Assembly (NCBI GenBank): GCA_963205335.1
Contig: CAUJIM010000096.1
Coordinates: 1 to 64,000 of the forward strand
Direction: 5' to 3'
Length of the DNA stretch: 64,000 nt
DNA from: Pseudomonadota bacterium
GTDB lineage: Bacteria; Pseudomonadota; Gammaproteobacteria; Burkholderiales; Burkholderiaceae_C
Part shown: positions 50,858 to 58,283 of the stretch, piece after piece
Layout of the letters: each line of letters begins with the position of its first letter
Numbering within the stretch: position 1 is the first letter of the stretch
Program-made: the position numbers and the translations under genes
The notes under the pieces: model-generated
Told to the model about the DNA's origin: nothing
Seen by the model: only the letters and a program-made list of their open reading frames with translations
Database searches by the model: none

Positions 50858-52271
50858 GCATGTTGGTGCCGCCGGGCTGGCCCATGGGCTCGCCGCAGGT
50901 GATGGCATAGAGGTCGCCGGGGCGCACGATGTTGCGGCTCTTGAGCTCGCCTTCCGCCTGCGCCAGCGCGGTGTCGCGGTCGGCGCTGGTGTCCATGAGC
51001 AGCGGGCGCACGTTGCGGTAGATCGCCATCCTGCGCTGCGTCGCCACCTTGGGCGTGAGCGCGTAGATCGGGATGTGGATGCGCCGGCGGCTCATCCACA
51101 GCGCGGTGGAGCCGCTGTCCGTCATCGCGACGATGGCCTTGGCGCCCAGGTGGTGCGCGGTGAAGAGCGCGCCCATGGCGATCGACTGGTCGACGCGCCC
51201 CGGCGTCTTGGCGCCGAAGTCCGAGTCGCGCTCGACGTCCTCGGCCGCCTCGGCCGCCGCGCAGATGCGCGCCATCTGCTCGACGGTCTCCAGCGGGTAC
51301 TTGCCCGCCGCGGTCTCGGCGCTGAGCATGACCGCGTCGGTGCCGTCGAGCACCGCGTTGGCCACGTCGCTGACCTCGGCGCGCGTGGGCACCGGGTTGG
51401 TGATCATGCTCTCCATCATCTGCGTCGCGGTGATCACCACCTTGTCCATCTCGCGCGCCATGCGGATCATCTTTTTCTGCAGCGCGGGCACGGCGGCATT
51501 GCCCACCTCGACGGCCAGATCGCCGCGCGCGACCATGATGCCGTCCGAGACCGCGAGGATCTGCTCGAGGTGGGGCACCGCCTCGGCACGCTCGATCTTG
51601 GCGATCAGGCCTGGCTTGTGGCGCCAGGGCGCGCCCGCCACGGTGCAGAGCTGGCGCGCCATTTCCATGTCGGTCGCGCTCTTGGGAAAGCTCACGGCCA
51701 CGTAGTCCGCCTGGAAGCCCATCGCCGTCTTGATGTCCTCCATGTCCTTGGCCGTCAGGGCCGGGGCGGTGAGGCCGCCGCCCTGGCGGTTGATGCCCTT
51801 GTGGTCCGACAGTTCGCCGCCCACCACGACCTGCGTGCGCACCGCGTCGCCGTCGATCGCCTGCACGCGCAGGACGATGAGTCCGTCGTTCAGCAGCAGC
51901 ACGTCGTCCGGGCGTACGTCGTGCGGCAGCGCCTTGTAGTCGAGCCCGACCGCCGCGATGTCGCCCGGCGTTTCGCGCGCCGCGTCCAGCGTGAACGTCT
52001 GCCCCGCCTGCAGCATGACCCGCCCCGCCTCGAAGCTGCCGACCCGGATCTTGGGGCCCTGCAGGTCGGCCATGATCGCCACCTCGCGCCCGGCGCGCCG
52101 CGAGGCTTCGCGCACCATCGCGGCGCGTTCCACGTGCGCTTGCGCGTGGCCGTGGCTGAAGTTCAGGCGCACCACGTTGACGCCCGTGGCTATCATTTTT
52201 TCGAGCAGCGCCGGATCGCTTGAAGCGGGGCCGAGTGTGGCGACGATCCTGGTGGCGCGGCGGATGTGCAT
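50835..52271 (-). CDS. pyk: Pyruvate kinase
   Basis: Converts phosphoenolpyruvate and ADP to pyruvate and ATP. The product is 478 residues. RATRIVATLGPASSD, VVRLNFSHG, MADLQGPKIRVG, KIERAEAV, DGIMVARGDLAVEVG (active-site loop), ATQMMESM and VMLSAETAAGKYPLETV are present. Start ATG at 52271. The gene converges with the PAP2 gene, overlapping it by 23 bp. Confidence 0.96.
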   Translation of the reverse strand: MHIRRATRIVATLGPASSDPALLEKMIATGVNVVRLNFSHGHAQAHVERAAMVREASRRAGREVAIMADLQGPKIRVGSFEAGRVMLQAGQTFTLDAARETPGDIAAVGLDYKALPHDVRPDDVLLLNDGLIVLRVQAIDGDAVRTQVVVGGELSDHKGINRQGGGLTAPALTAKDMEDIKTAMGFQADYVAVSFPKSATDMEMARQLCTVAGAPWRHKPGLIAKIERAEAVPHLEQILAVSDGIMVARGDLAVEVGNAAVPALQKKMIRMAREMDKVVITATQMMESMITNPVPTRAEVSDVANAVLDGTDAVMLSAETAAGKYPLETVEQMARICAAAEAAEDVERDSDFGAKTPGRVDQSIAMGALFTAHHLGAKAIVAMTDSGSTALWMSRRRIHIPIYALTPKVATQRRMAIYRNVRPLLMDTSADRDTALAQAEGELKSRNIVRPGDLYAITCGEPMGQPGGTNMLKICRVR

Positions 52272-52407
52272 GGTGTGACCGTGTGGGGAATGTGTCTTGC
52301 GGATTGTGCCTGCAAGCGGCGCTGGCGAAGCGCCGGTGCGCCGTTGCCGGCGGAGAGGGCTTCCGCCGCTGCGTGGCCTTCCGCGCCGAGGCTGCCCTGC
52401 GTGCGGG

Positions 52408-53253
52408 CTACGCGCGCGTCGGCTGCGGCACGTGGCGCGCCGCGTCGCGGCGGCTGCCGCGGCGCAGCAGCCAGACGATCACCACCCAATACGCGGCGAA
52501 GCCGAGCACCGTCGTCAGCGAAGGCTGCGAGCGGTAGCCGGTGAGCGCCGCCACCACGCCGCCCACGGGGCTCATGTCGCTGAGCAGCCAGGAGCTATCC
52601 CAGACGCCGTCGACGAGTGGCGCCAGCCACTCCATCGCCTGCATCTTCTCCAGCCCCGTCACCACCAGCGCCGCCGCGAGCAGCAGCAGCATGATCTCGG
52701 TGATGCGGAAGAACACGCGCCAGTTGAGCACCTTGCCGCCCAGTTGCAGTACCCAGAAGGTGGCGACGGCCAGCAGCAGCCCGCCCACCGCGGCCAGCCC
52801 CATCAGCGGCAATTGATCGGCGGGCGCGGAGACCATGGTGCCGTAGAGGAACACCACCGCCTCGCTGCCTTCGCGCGCGATCGCCAGCGCCGCGAGCACC
52901 GTCACGCCCCACCAGTTGCTGTGCGCCGCCTGCTCCGACAGGCCGTACTCCAGCTCGTTCTTGAGCGTGCGCCCGTGCGCGCGCATCCACAGCACCATTT
53001 GCGCGATGAGCGCCGCGGCGACGAGCATCATCGCCGTCTGGAACGCGTCCTGGTAATCGAGCAGCAGCTCCTCGGCGGTGTAGATGCCCAGCGCCAGCAG
53101 GGCGGCCAGCAGTAGGCCGAGCACCACGCCGCCCCAGAGCCAGCGCTTGCCGCCGGCCGCTTCGGGCGTGCGCGAGAGCCACGCATGCAGGATGCCCACG
53201 ACGAGCAGCGCCTCGACGCTTTCGCGCCACATGACGAAGATGACCTGGCCCAT
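52408..53253 (-). CDS. FTR1/EfeU-family iron permease
   Basis: Inner-membrane importer of iron. The product is 281 residues with seven or so spans. The two REXXE iron-binding motifs are present: R10-E11-S-V-E14 in MWRESVEALLVV and R127-E128-G-S-E131 in AREGSEAVVFL. Its partner gene immediately upstream (11-bp gap) encodes an exported cupredoxin-like protein, as in EfeUO-type or FtrABCD-type systems. No EfeB peroxidase is in view. A Fur-like site lies upstream of the pair, so iron repression is likely. The long antisense frame across the gene is not real. Confidence 0.92.
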   Translation of the reverse strand: MGQVIFVMWRESVEALLVVGILHAWLSRTPEAAGGKRWLWGGVVLGLLLAALLALGIYTAEELLLDYQDAFQTAMMLVAAALIAQMVLWMRAHGRTLKNELEYGLSEQAAHSNWWGVTVLAALAIAREGSEAVVFLYGTMVSAPADQLPLMGLAAVGGLLLAVATFWVLQLGGKVLNWRVFFRITEIMLLLLAAALVVTGLEKMQAMEWLAPLVDGVWDSSWLLSDMSPVGGVVAALTGYRSQPSLTTVLGFAAYWVVIVWLLRRGSRRDAARHVPQPTRA

Positions 53254-53264
53254 GGCGTGCCTGC

Positions 53265-53624
53265 CTACTTGATGAGGATGTGGCCCTGCGTGGTTTCCAT
53301 GTGGAAATCATCGAAGAACGGGTATTTGCCGGCCATCTTGGGCGGCATGGTGCGGGTGCGCGTGGCGCCGGGGGGGATGACGATCTCGACGCCGAGCGAA
53401 CGCGCCTCGAATTCGGCCGGCGTCTTGCCGCTGTTGACCATTTCGAGGCGAAAGCGCGTGCGCGCGGGCAGTTCCACCAGGCGCGTGTTGACCGCGCCGT
53501 CGTTGAACTCGATGCGCGCGACGGGCATCTCGTCCGCCGCGTGGACCGAGGGCAGGGCGAGCGCGAGCAGCGATGCGGCCAGGCAGCCCTGCGCCATCAG
53601 GGCATTCATTGAACGGCGACGCAT
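53265..53624 (-). CDS. Exported cupredoxin-like protein paired with the FTR1 permease
   Basis: 119 residues. A signal peptide (MRRRSMNALMAQGCLAASLLALALPSVHA in sections: basic start, hydrophobic core, PSVHA cleavage) leads to a mature domain of about 90 residues resembling the EfeO cupredoxin domain: ARIEFNDGAVNTRLVELP, RLEMVNSGKTPAEFEA, IPPGATRTRTMP, and the end FHMETTQGHILIK. The mature part has no Cys, so it lacks the usual type-1 copper ligand; it may bind iron or copper through Met and His instead. First gene of the pair, transcribed from the Fur-like promoter region. The start is ATG at 53624; an in-frame ATG at 53609 is possible. Confidence 0.8.
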   Translation of the reverse strand: MRRRSMNALMAQGCLAASLLALALPSVHAADEMPVARIEFNDGAVNTRLVELPARTRFRLEMVNSGKTPAEFEARSLGVEIVIPPGATRTRTMPPKMAGKYPFFDDFHMETTQGHILIK

Positions 53625-53682
53625 GGAATCAGCTCCTTGCCGCCTGTTCCCAGGCGGCGATTCTTGGGTACGAATCAGGAGA

Positions 53683-53706
53683 ATGATAATGCGAAAGATT
53701 CGCATT
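53683..53706 (-). promoter_or_regulatory. Fur-like operator and promoter region of the cupredoxin-FTR1 pair
   Basis: On the minus strand the sequence reads GCGAATCTTTCGCATTATCATTC. CATTATCATTC resembles half of a Fur box, and AATGCGAA-AGA-TTCGCATT (53688-53706) is a perfect palindrome. Binding would block the promoter of the iron genes, about 60-80 bp upstream of the cupredoxin start. The match to a full 19-bp Fur consensus is only partial. Confidence 0.6.
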
Positions 53707-53758
53707 AATTTGACAAAGTTCCGGATCGGCCCGCAAGAGCGTGGCGCGGCGGCGCGTT

Positions 53759-55141
53759 TCAATCGCGCATCAGCGCCTCGATCTCGTCCGGCTCGACGGG
53801 CACGCCACGCGTCACGAGTTCGCAGCCGCTGCCGGTCACGATGGCGTCGTCCTCGATGCGGATGCCGATGTGGTGGAACGGCTCGGGCACGCCCTCGGCG
53901 GGGCGCACGTAGATGCCGGGCTCCAGCGTCAGCACCATGCCCGGCTGCAGGATGCGGCTGGGGCGGCGCGTGACGGTCTGGCCGGTGACGGGGTCCTGGG
54001 CTTCGCTGGTCTGGCCGGCCTCGCCCGGCTCCACGTAGCTGCCGCAGTCGTGCACGTCCATGCCCATCCAGTGGCTGGTGCGGTGCATGTAGAACGGAAA
54101 ATAGGCCCGCTTTTCGATCACGTCCTGCGCGCTGCCCACCTTGCTGCCGTCCAGCAGCCCCAGGTCGAGCATGCCTTGCGCCAGCACCGCCACGGCGGCG
54201 TCGTGCGGGTCGTCGAAGCGCGCTCCGGCGTGCGTGGCGGCGATCGCGGCCCGCTGGCTGGCCAGCACCAGTTCGTAGAGCGCGCGCTGCGGGCCGGTGA
54301 AGCGGCCGTCGGCCGGGAAGGTGCGGGTGATGTCGCTGGCGTAGCCGTCGAGCTCGCAGGCGGCGTCGATCAGCACCAGCTCGCCCGCGCGCACCGGGGC
54401 GGCGTCGGCGCGGTAGTGCAGCACGCAGGCGTTGGCCCCGGCGGCCACGATGGAGGTGTAGGCGGGGAACTGCGAGCCGGCCTCGCGAAAGGCATGCAGC
54501 AGTTCGGCCTCCAGGTGGTATTCGCGCACGTCTTCGCCGGCGTGCAGCATGCGGGCGCTGCGCTGCATCGCGCGGATGTGCCCGCGCGCGCTGATGGCGC
54601 CGGCGCGGCGGATGGTGTCCTGCTCGTGCGCGTCCTTGACGAGCCGCATCTCGTCGAGCAGCGTGCACAGGTCTTGTTGCACCGCGGGGCAGAGCACGCC
54701 CTGGCGCGCGCGCGCGCGCACCGGCGCGAGCCAGGCCTCGACGCGCGCCGCCAGGCCGGCATGCGTCGCGAACGGGAACCAGACGGTGCCGGTGTTTTCC
54801 AGCAGGCGCGGCAGGCGCGCGTCGATCTCGGCGCTGGAGTGCGCCTCGTCCACGCCGAGCGCCGCCACGGCGGCCTCGGGACCGAGGCGGTAGCCGTCCC
54901 AGATCTCGCGCTCCAGGTCCTTGGGCTGGCACAGCAGCGTGGCATGGCCGTCGGCGCGCAGCACCAGCCAGGCGCCCGGCTCGGTGAAGCCGGTGAGGTA
55001 GTGGAAATAGCTGTCGTGCCGGTAGGGAAAGTCGCTGTCGCGGTTGCGTGCCTGCACGGGCGCGGTGGGGACGATGGCGATGCCGCCGGGGCCGAGTTGG
55101 GCCGCCAGCCGGGCGCGGCGCTGCGCGTGGATCGATGTCAT
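53759..55141 (-). CDS. pepP: Xaa-Pro aminopeptidase P
   Basis: Metallopeptidase that removes the N-terminal residue before proline. The product is 460 residues. The N-terminal creatinase-like domain has FPYRHDSYFHYLTGFTEPGA. The C-terminal pita-bread domain supplies the metal ligands in LVLIDAACELDGYASDITRTFP (two Asp), HHIGIRIEDD (His, Glu) and MVLTLEPGIYV (Glu). Start ATG at 55141. It is divergent from the MurU-like gene with a 45-bp gap. In many Proteobacteria pepP precedes ubiH; here it does not. Confidence 0.94.
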   Translation of the reverse strand: MTSIHAQRRARLAAQLGPGGIAIVPTAPVQARNRDSDFPYRHDSYFHYLTGFTEPGAWLVLRADGHATLLCQPKDLEREIWDGYRLGPEAAVAALGVDEAHSSAEIDARLPRLLENTGTVWFPFATHAGLAARVEAWLAPVRARARQGVLCPAVQQDLCTLLDEMRLVKDAHEQDTIRRAGAISARGHIRAMQRSARMLHAGEDVREYHLEAELLHAFREAGSQFPAYTSIVAAGANACVLHYRADAAPVRAGELVLIDAACELDGYASDITRTFPADGRFTGPQRALYELVLASQRAAIAATHAGARFDDPHDAAVAVLAQGMLDLGLLDGSKVGSAQDVIEKRAYFPFYMHRTSHWMGMDVHDCGSYVEPGEAGQTSEAQDPVTGQTVTRRPSRILQPGMVLTLEPGIYVRPAEGVPEPFHHIGIRIEDDAIVTGSGCELVTRGVPVEPDEIEALMRD

Positions 55142-55172
55142 GGTGCGCCATCGTACTGCGGCGGCGGGGCCC

Positions 55173-55178
55173 TACACT
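55173..55178 (+). promoter_or_regulatory. -10 element (TACACT) just before the MurU-like gene
   Basis: TACACT at 55173-55178 ends eight bases before the ATG at 55187. The surrounding 14 bases (CTACACTGGCGCGC) are identical to those in front of the trp leader. The transcript would begin at or next to the start codon. Confidence 0.5.
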
Positions 55179-55186
55179 GGCGCGCG

Positions 55187-55948
55187 ATGCCCCCCGAAAC
55201 CGGCGCCCAAGTCCCCGCCCTGCTGCTGGCCGCAGGGCGTGGCGAGCGCATGCGCCCGCTCACCGACACCTGTCCCAAGCCGCTGCTGCCAGTGCAGGGG
55301 CGCCCCCTGCTGGCGTGGCACCTGGCGGCGCTGGCGAGCGCGGGCGTGCCGCGGGTGGTGCTCAACACGGCGTGGCTGGGCGAGAGGATCAGCCAGCATT
55401 TTGGGAGTGTTTTCGAGCTGAAACCCGCATCTGGCAAGCGCGAGCAGCTCCCGATTTCATACTCGGAGGAAGGCCGGGACTTTGGCCGTGCGCTGGAGAC
55501 GGCGGGCGGCATCGCGCGCGCGCTGCCCTTGCTGGGGCCGGTGTTCTGGCTGGCGGCGGGCGACGTGTTCGCGCCGGATTTCCGTTTCGCGGCACGGGCC
55601 GTGGCGCGCTTTGCCGCCGGCAGCGACCTGGCGCACCTGTGGCTCGTGCCCAATCCGCCGCACCACCCGCAGGGCGACTTCGGCCTGACGCCGCAAGGCA
55701 GGGTGCTCGACGGCGCCGGGCTGGAGCCGCGCGCGCGCCTGACCTACAGCACCATCGCGCTGCTGCGCGCCGAGCTGTTCGCGCCGCCGTGGTGCGACAT
55801 CGCGCCGGGCAACCCGCGGGGCGTGGCGGCGCCGCTCGCGCCGCTGCTGCGCCGCGCGATGGCCGCGGGGCGGGTGGGTGGCGAGCGCCACGACGGCCGC
55901 TGGGTGGACGTGGGCACGCCCGAGCGGCTGGCGCTGCTCAATTCTTGA
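55187..55948 (+). CDS. MurU-like nucleotidyltransferase (MurNAc/GlcNAc-1-P uridylyltransferase family)
   Basis: 253 residues. The nucleotidyltransferase signature LLLAAGRGERMRPLTDTCPKPLLPVQGRPLL is split across residues 12-42, then LETAGGIARALPLLG and WLAAGDVFAPDF (nucleotide/metal site). MurU activates MurNAc-1-phosphate in the peptidoglycan recycling route of Pseudomonas; amgK, its kinase partner, is not in view because the gene is next to pepP and the MFS gene. Residues about 71-92 are encoded by a copy of the dispersed repeat, and SVFELKPASGKREQ there looks like an addition to the family. The start is ATG at 55187. Confidence 0.85.
   Translation: MPPETGAQVPALLLAAGRGERMRPLTDTCPKPLLPVQGRPLLAWHLAALASAGVPRVVLNTAWLGERISQHFGSVFELKPASGKREQLPISYSEEGRDFGRALETAGGIARALPLLGPVFWLAAGDVFAPDFRFAARAVARFAAGSDLAHLWLVPNPPHHPQGDFGLTPQGRVLDGAGLEPRARLTYSTIALLRAELFAPPWCDIAPGNPRGVAAPLAPLLRRAMAAGRVGGERHDGRWVDVGTPERLALLNS
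55397..55462 (+). repeat. Dispersed palindromic repeat, copy C, inside the MurU-like gene
   Basis: CTGGCAAGCGCGAGCAGCT and CCGATTTCAT match the right half of copy A (CAAGCGCTGGCAGCT followed by an AT-rich end). The left part, GTTTTCGAGCTGAAACCCGC, matches the GGGCTAAAACCC part of copy F in recG. It stays in frame. Confidence 0.65.
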
Positions 55949-57613
55949 TCAATCGTCCTCGACCACGTAGCGCGTGACCAGCGGCGGCTCGTCGCCCACG
56001 TGAAAGGCCAGCTTGCGGTCGCGCAGCGCGGCGTCCGATGCCGTGTAGCGGTCGAAGCGGCGCAGGTATTCGGTCCACGACGCATCCACCACGCGCTCGA
56101 TGAAGCGGCGCGGGTCGGCGATGTCGTGCTGCAGCTCCCAGGTGAGCGCGCCGCTGCCCAGGCGCGAGCGGCGGCTCTCCTGCATGAGCGCGCGGAACTC
56201 CGCCTCGCGCGCCGGCGGGACGAGGTACTCCACGCAGGTCACCAGCCGCCGCCCGGCCGTCGGCGTGCCGGCCGCGCGCGGCTGCTGGAAGGCGTGCGAC
56301 GGCGTCAGGTCTTCGTCTGCGCTGCTGTCGCGCACCCGGCGCTGCACCAGCGCCATGGCCAGCACGCCCGAGAGCGCCGCCAGCGCCATGCTCAGGTGGA
56401 CCGAGGTGAGCGAGGCCACCTGCCCCCAGATGGCAGCGCCCGCCGCCGTCGCGCCCATGATGGCCATCTGGTAGATCGACATGCCGCGCGCCCGCACCCA
56501 GTGCGGCAGCGCCAGCTGCGCCGCCACCGTGAGCGTGTTGGTGGTGGACATCCAGGCCGCGCCCGCCAGCAGCATCGCGGGCACCGCCAGCGCGAGCGAG
56601 GGCGCCGCCGCCACCAGCGCCATGCCCAGCGCCTGGACCAGCGTGCCGCGCCGCACCATGGCCTCGGTGGACATCGATCGGCGCAGCCGCGGCAGCACCA
56701 TGGCCGCGCCCACCGCGCCCGCGCCCATCGACGCCAGCAGCACGGTGAACGCCGCCGCGCCGCCGCCCTCGATGTCGCGTGCCACCAGCGGCAGCAGCGC
56801 CAGCAGGGTCGCCGCGTGCAGGAAATACACCGAGATGCGCCAGAGCACGCCGCGCATGCGGGGCGATTCGCGCACGAACTGCCAACCCACGCGCATCGCG
56901 CTGCCCAGCGGCTCGCGTCCCAGCGGGTGGTGCGTCGGCGCGCGGCGCCAGCGCTGGATGGCGATGCCCGCCGCCAGCGACAGCAGCGCATTGAGCACAT
57001 AGACCCAGGCCGTGCCCGCGCTGGCGATGATGGCGCCGGCCGTCAGCGGGCCGACCACGCGCGAGACGTTCATGGCCACGCTGTTGAGCGCCAGCGCCGC
57101 GGGCAGCTGGGGGCGCTCGACCAGCTCCGGCACGATGGCCGAGAACACCGGCCAGCGCATCGCCAGGCCGATGCCGTTGACGAAGGTCAGCACCAGCAGC
57201 GCCCAGGGCGTGAGCGCGCCGCCCAGCACCGCCACGCACAGCACGATGGCCACCGCCGCGACCCAGAACTGCGTCACCATCAGGTAGCGGCGCCGGTCCA
57301 GGATGTCGGCCAGCGCGCCGCTGGGCAGGCCGAGCAGGAACACCGGCAGCGTGGAGGCGGTCTGCACCAGCGCCACGAGCACCGGCGAATCGGTCAGGGT
57401 GGTCATCAGCCAGGCGCTGGCCACGTCGTTCATCCACATGCAGACGTTGGCCGTGAGCGAGGCCAGCCACAGCATGCGGAACACGGGAGCGGCCAGCGGC
57501 GCGAACGGCGAGTCGGCCACGCGCTGCGCCTGGCTGGCGCGCAGCTCGGCCGCGGCCGCGGCCTGCGCGGCGTCGGCGTCTTCGCTGGCGTGCTGGGATG
57601 GCGTGTCGGGCAT
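55949..57613 (-). CDS. EntS-like MFS exporter with a fused C-terminal antibiotic-biosynthesis-monooxygenase-like domain
   Basis: 554 residues. Residues about 40-430 form a twelve-span MFS transporter of the enterobactin-exporter type (PF05977-like): WLASLTANVCMWMNDVASAWLMTTL, FLLGLPSGALADILDRRRYL, and GVLWRISVYFLHAATLLALLP. After a Pro-rich linker, the last about 100 residues (CVEYLVPPAREAEFRALMQ, then RRLGS-like GALTWELQHDIADPRRFIERVVDASWTEYLRRFDRYT) resemble an ABM-like ferredoxin-fold domain. This fusion is seen in database annotations of the family, but its role is unknown. The start is taken as ATG at 57613; the frame extends to 57655. It converges with the MurU-like gene with no overlap. 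Confidence 0.85.
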   Translation of the reverse strand: MPDTPSQHASEDADAAQAAAAAELRASQAQRVADSPFAPLAAPVFRMLWLASLTANVCMWMNDVASAWLMTTLTDSPVLVALVQTASTLPVFLLGLPSGALADILDRRRYLMVTQFWVAAVAIVLCVAVLGGALTPWALLVLTFVNGIGLAMRWPVFSAIVPELVERPQLPAALALNSVAMNVSRVVGPLTAGAIIASAGTAWVYVLNALLSLAAGIAIQRWRRAPTHHPLGREPLGSAMRVGWQFVRESPRMRGVLWRISVYFLHAATLLALLPLVARDIEGGGAAAFTVLLASMGAGAVGAAMVLPRLRRSMSTEAMVRRGTLVQALGMALVAAAPSLALAVPAMLLAGAAWMSTTNTLTVAAQLALPHWVRARGMSIYQMAIMGATAAGAAIWGQVASLTSVHLSMALAALSGVLAMALVQRRVRDSSADEDLTPSHAFQQPRAAGTPTAGRRLVTCVEYLVPPAREAEFRALMQESRRSRLGSGALTWELQHDIADPRRFIERVVDASWTEYLRRFDRYTASDAALRDRKLAFHVGDEPPLVTRYVVEDD

Positions 57614-57651
57614 CGGCCGATTGTGGCGGGAATCGGCGGCGGCTGGCCGCT

Positions 57652-58140
57652 TCAACGCCCGCGCCCCGCGCCCGCCGCCGGCAGCGGCAGCGCCCCGCCG
57701 GCCTTGACCTCGCCGAGCGAGAAGCTGGTGTGCATGTCTTTCACGTTGGGCAGGGTGAGCAGTTCGCGGCGCGCGAACTGCGCGAAGCTCTCCAGGTCGC
57801 GCGCCACCACCTGCAGCTCGAAGATGCCGGTGCCGCTGATGTAGTGGCAGGCGATCACCTCGGGGACGCGGGCGATCGCCTGCTCCATCGCGCGCGTCAG
57901 CTCGCCGGTGCAGCGCTCGGCGTCCAGCCGCACGAAGGCGAGCACGCCCAGGCCGATCTTGTGGCGGTCGATCTCGGCGTGGTAGCCGCGGATGTAGCCC
58001 GCCTGCTCGAGCGCGCGCACGCGCCGCCAGCAGGGCGCGGCCGACAGGCCCACGCGCTGGGCCAGCTCGGCATTGGTCAGGCGCGCGTTGGCCTGCAGGT
58101 GGTCCAGGATGGCGATGTCGAAGCTGTCAAGCGTTTCCAT
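57652..58140 (-). CDS. Lrp/AsnC-family transcriptional regulator
   Basis: 162 residues. The N-terminal helix-turn-helix is DIAILDHLQANARLTNAELAQRVGLSAAPCWRRVRALEQAGYI, in two pieces, and the C-terminal RAM ligand domain has VLAFVRLDAER, VIACHYISGTGIFELQVVARDLESF, and VKDMHTSFSLGEVK. Divergent from indolepyruvate oxidoreductase with a 143-bp AT-rich spacer, the typical arrangement for an Lrp regulator that controls a branched or aromatic amino acid gene. Its C-terminal Ala/Gly tail is non-conserved. The stop overlaps the extended upstream frame of the MFS gene, not its real start. Confidence 0.93.
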   Translation of the reverse strand: METLDSFDIAILDHLQANARLTNAELAQRVGLSAAPCWRRVRALEQAGYIRGYHAEIDRHKIGLGVLAFVRLDAERCTGELTRAMEQAIARVPEVIACHYISGTGIFELQVVARDLESFAQFARRELLTLPNVKDMHTSFSLGEVKAGGALPLPAAGAGRGR

Positions 58141-58153
58141 AAATGCCGATTTT

Positions 58154-58167
58154 AAGGAATATTCTTT
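58154..58167. promoter_or_regulatory. Near-perfect palindrome AAGGAATATTCTTT, candidate Lrp operator
   Basis: The core GAATATTC is a perfect 8-bp palindrome with matching AA/TT outer bases. It lies 14 bp before the Lrp gene start, in AT-rich DNA (58141-58205) that stands out from its GC-rich surroundings. AT-rich bent DNA is what Lrp-type octamers wrap. Confidence 0.55.
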
Positions 58168-58222
58168 CTCGAATCATCGTTTTTACGGCAAAAAAAGAAA
58201 ACATCTATCGCCTTCGTACGCA

Positions 58223-58228
58223 TACACT
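58223..58228 (+). promoter_or_regulatory. -10 element (TACACT) for indolepyruvate oxidoreductase
   Basis: TACACT at 58223-58228, the same hexamer as in front of trpL and the MurU-like gene, but here with an about 50-base leader and a Shine-Dalgarno (CCGGAGACG) before the ATG. No good -35 is visible, in keeping with activator-dependent control by the adjacent Lrp regulator. Confidence 0.45.
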
Positions 58229-58283
58229 GCGCTTTCGCAGAACCAGCCGCCGCAGGCGGGATGAAGACCGGAGACGAACGACC

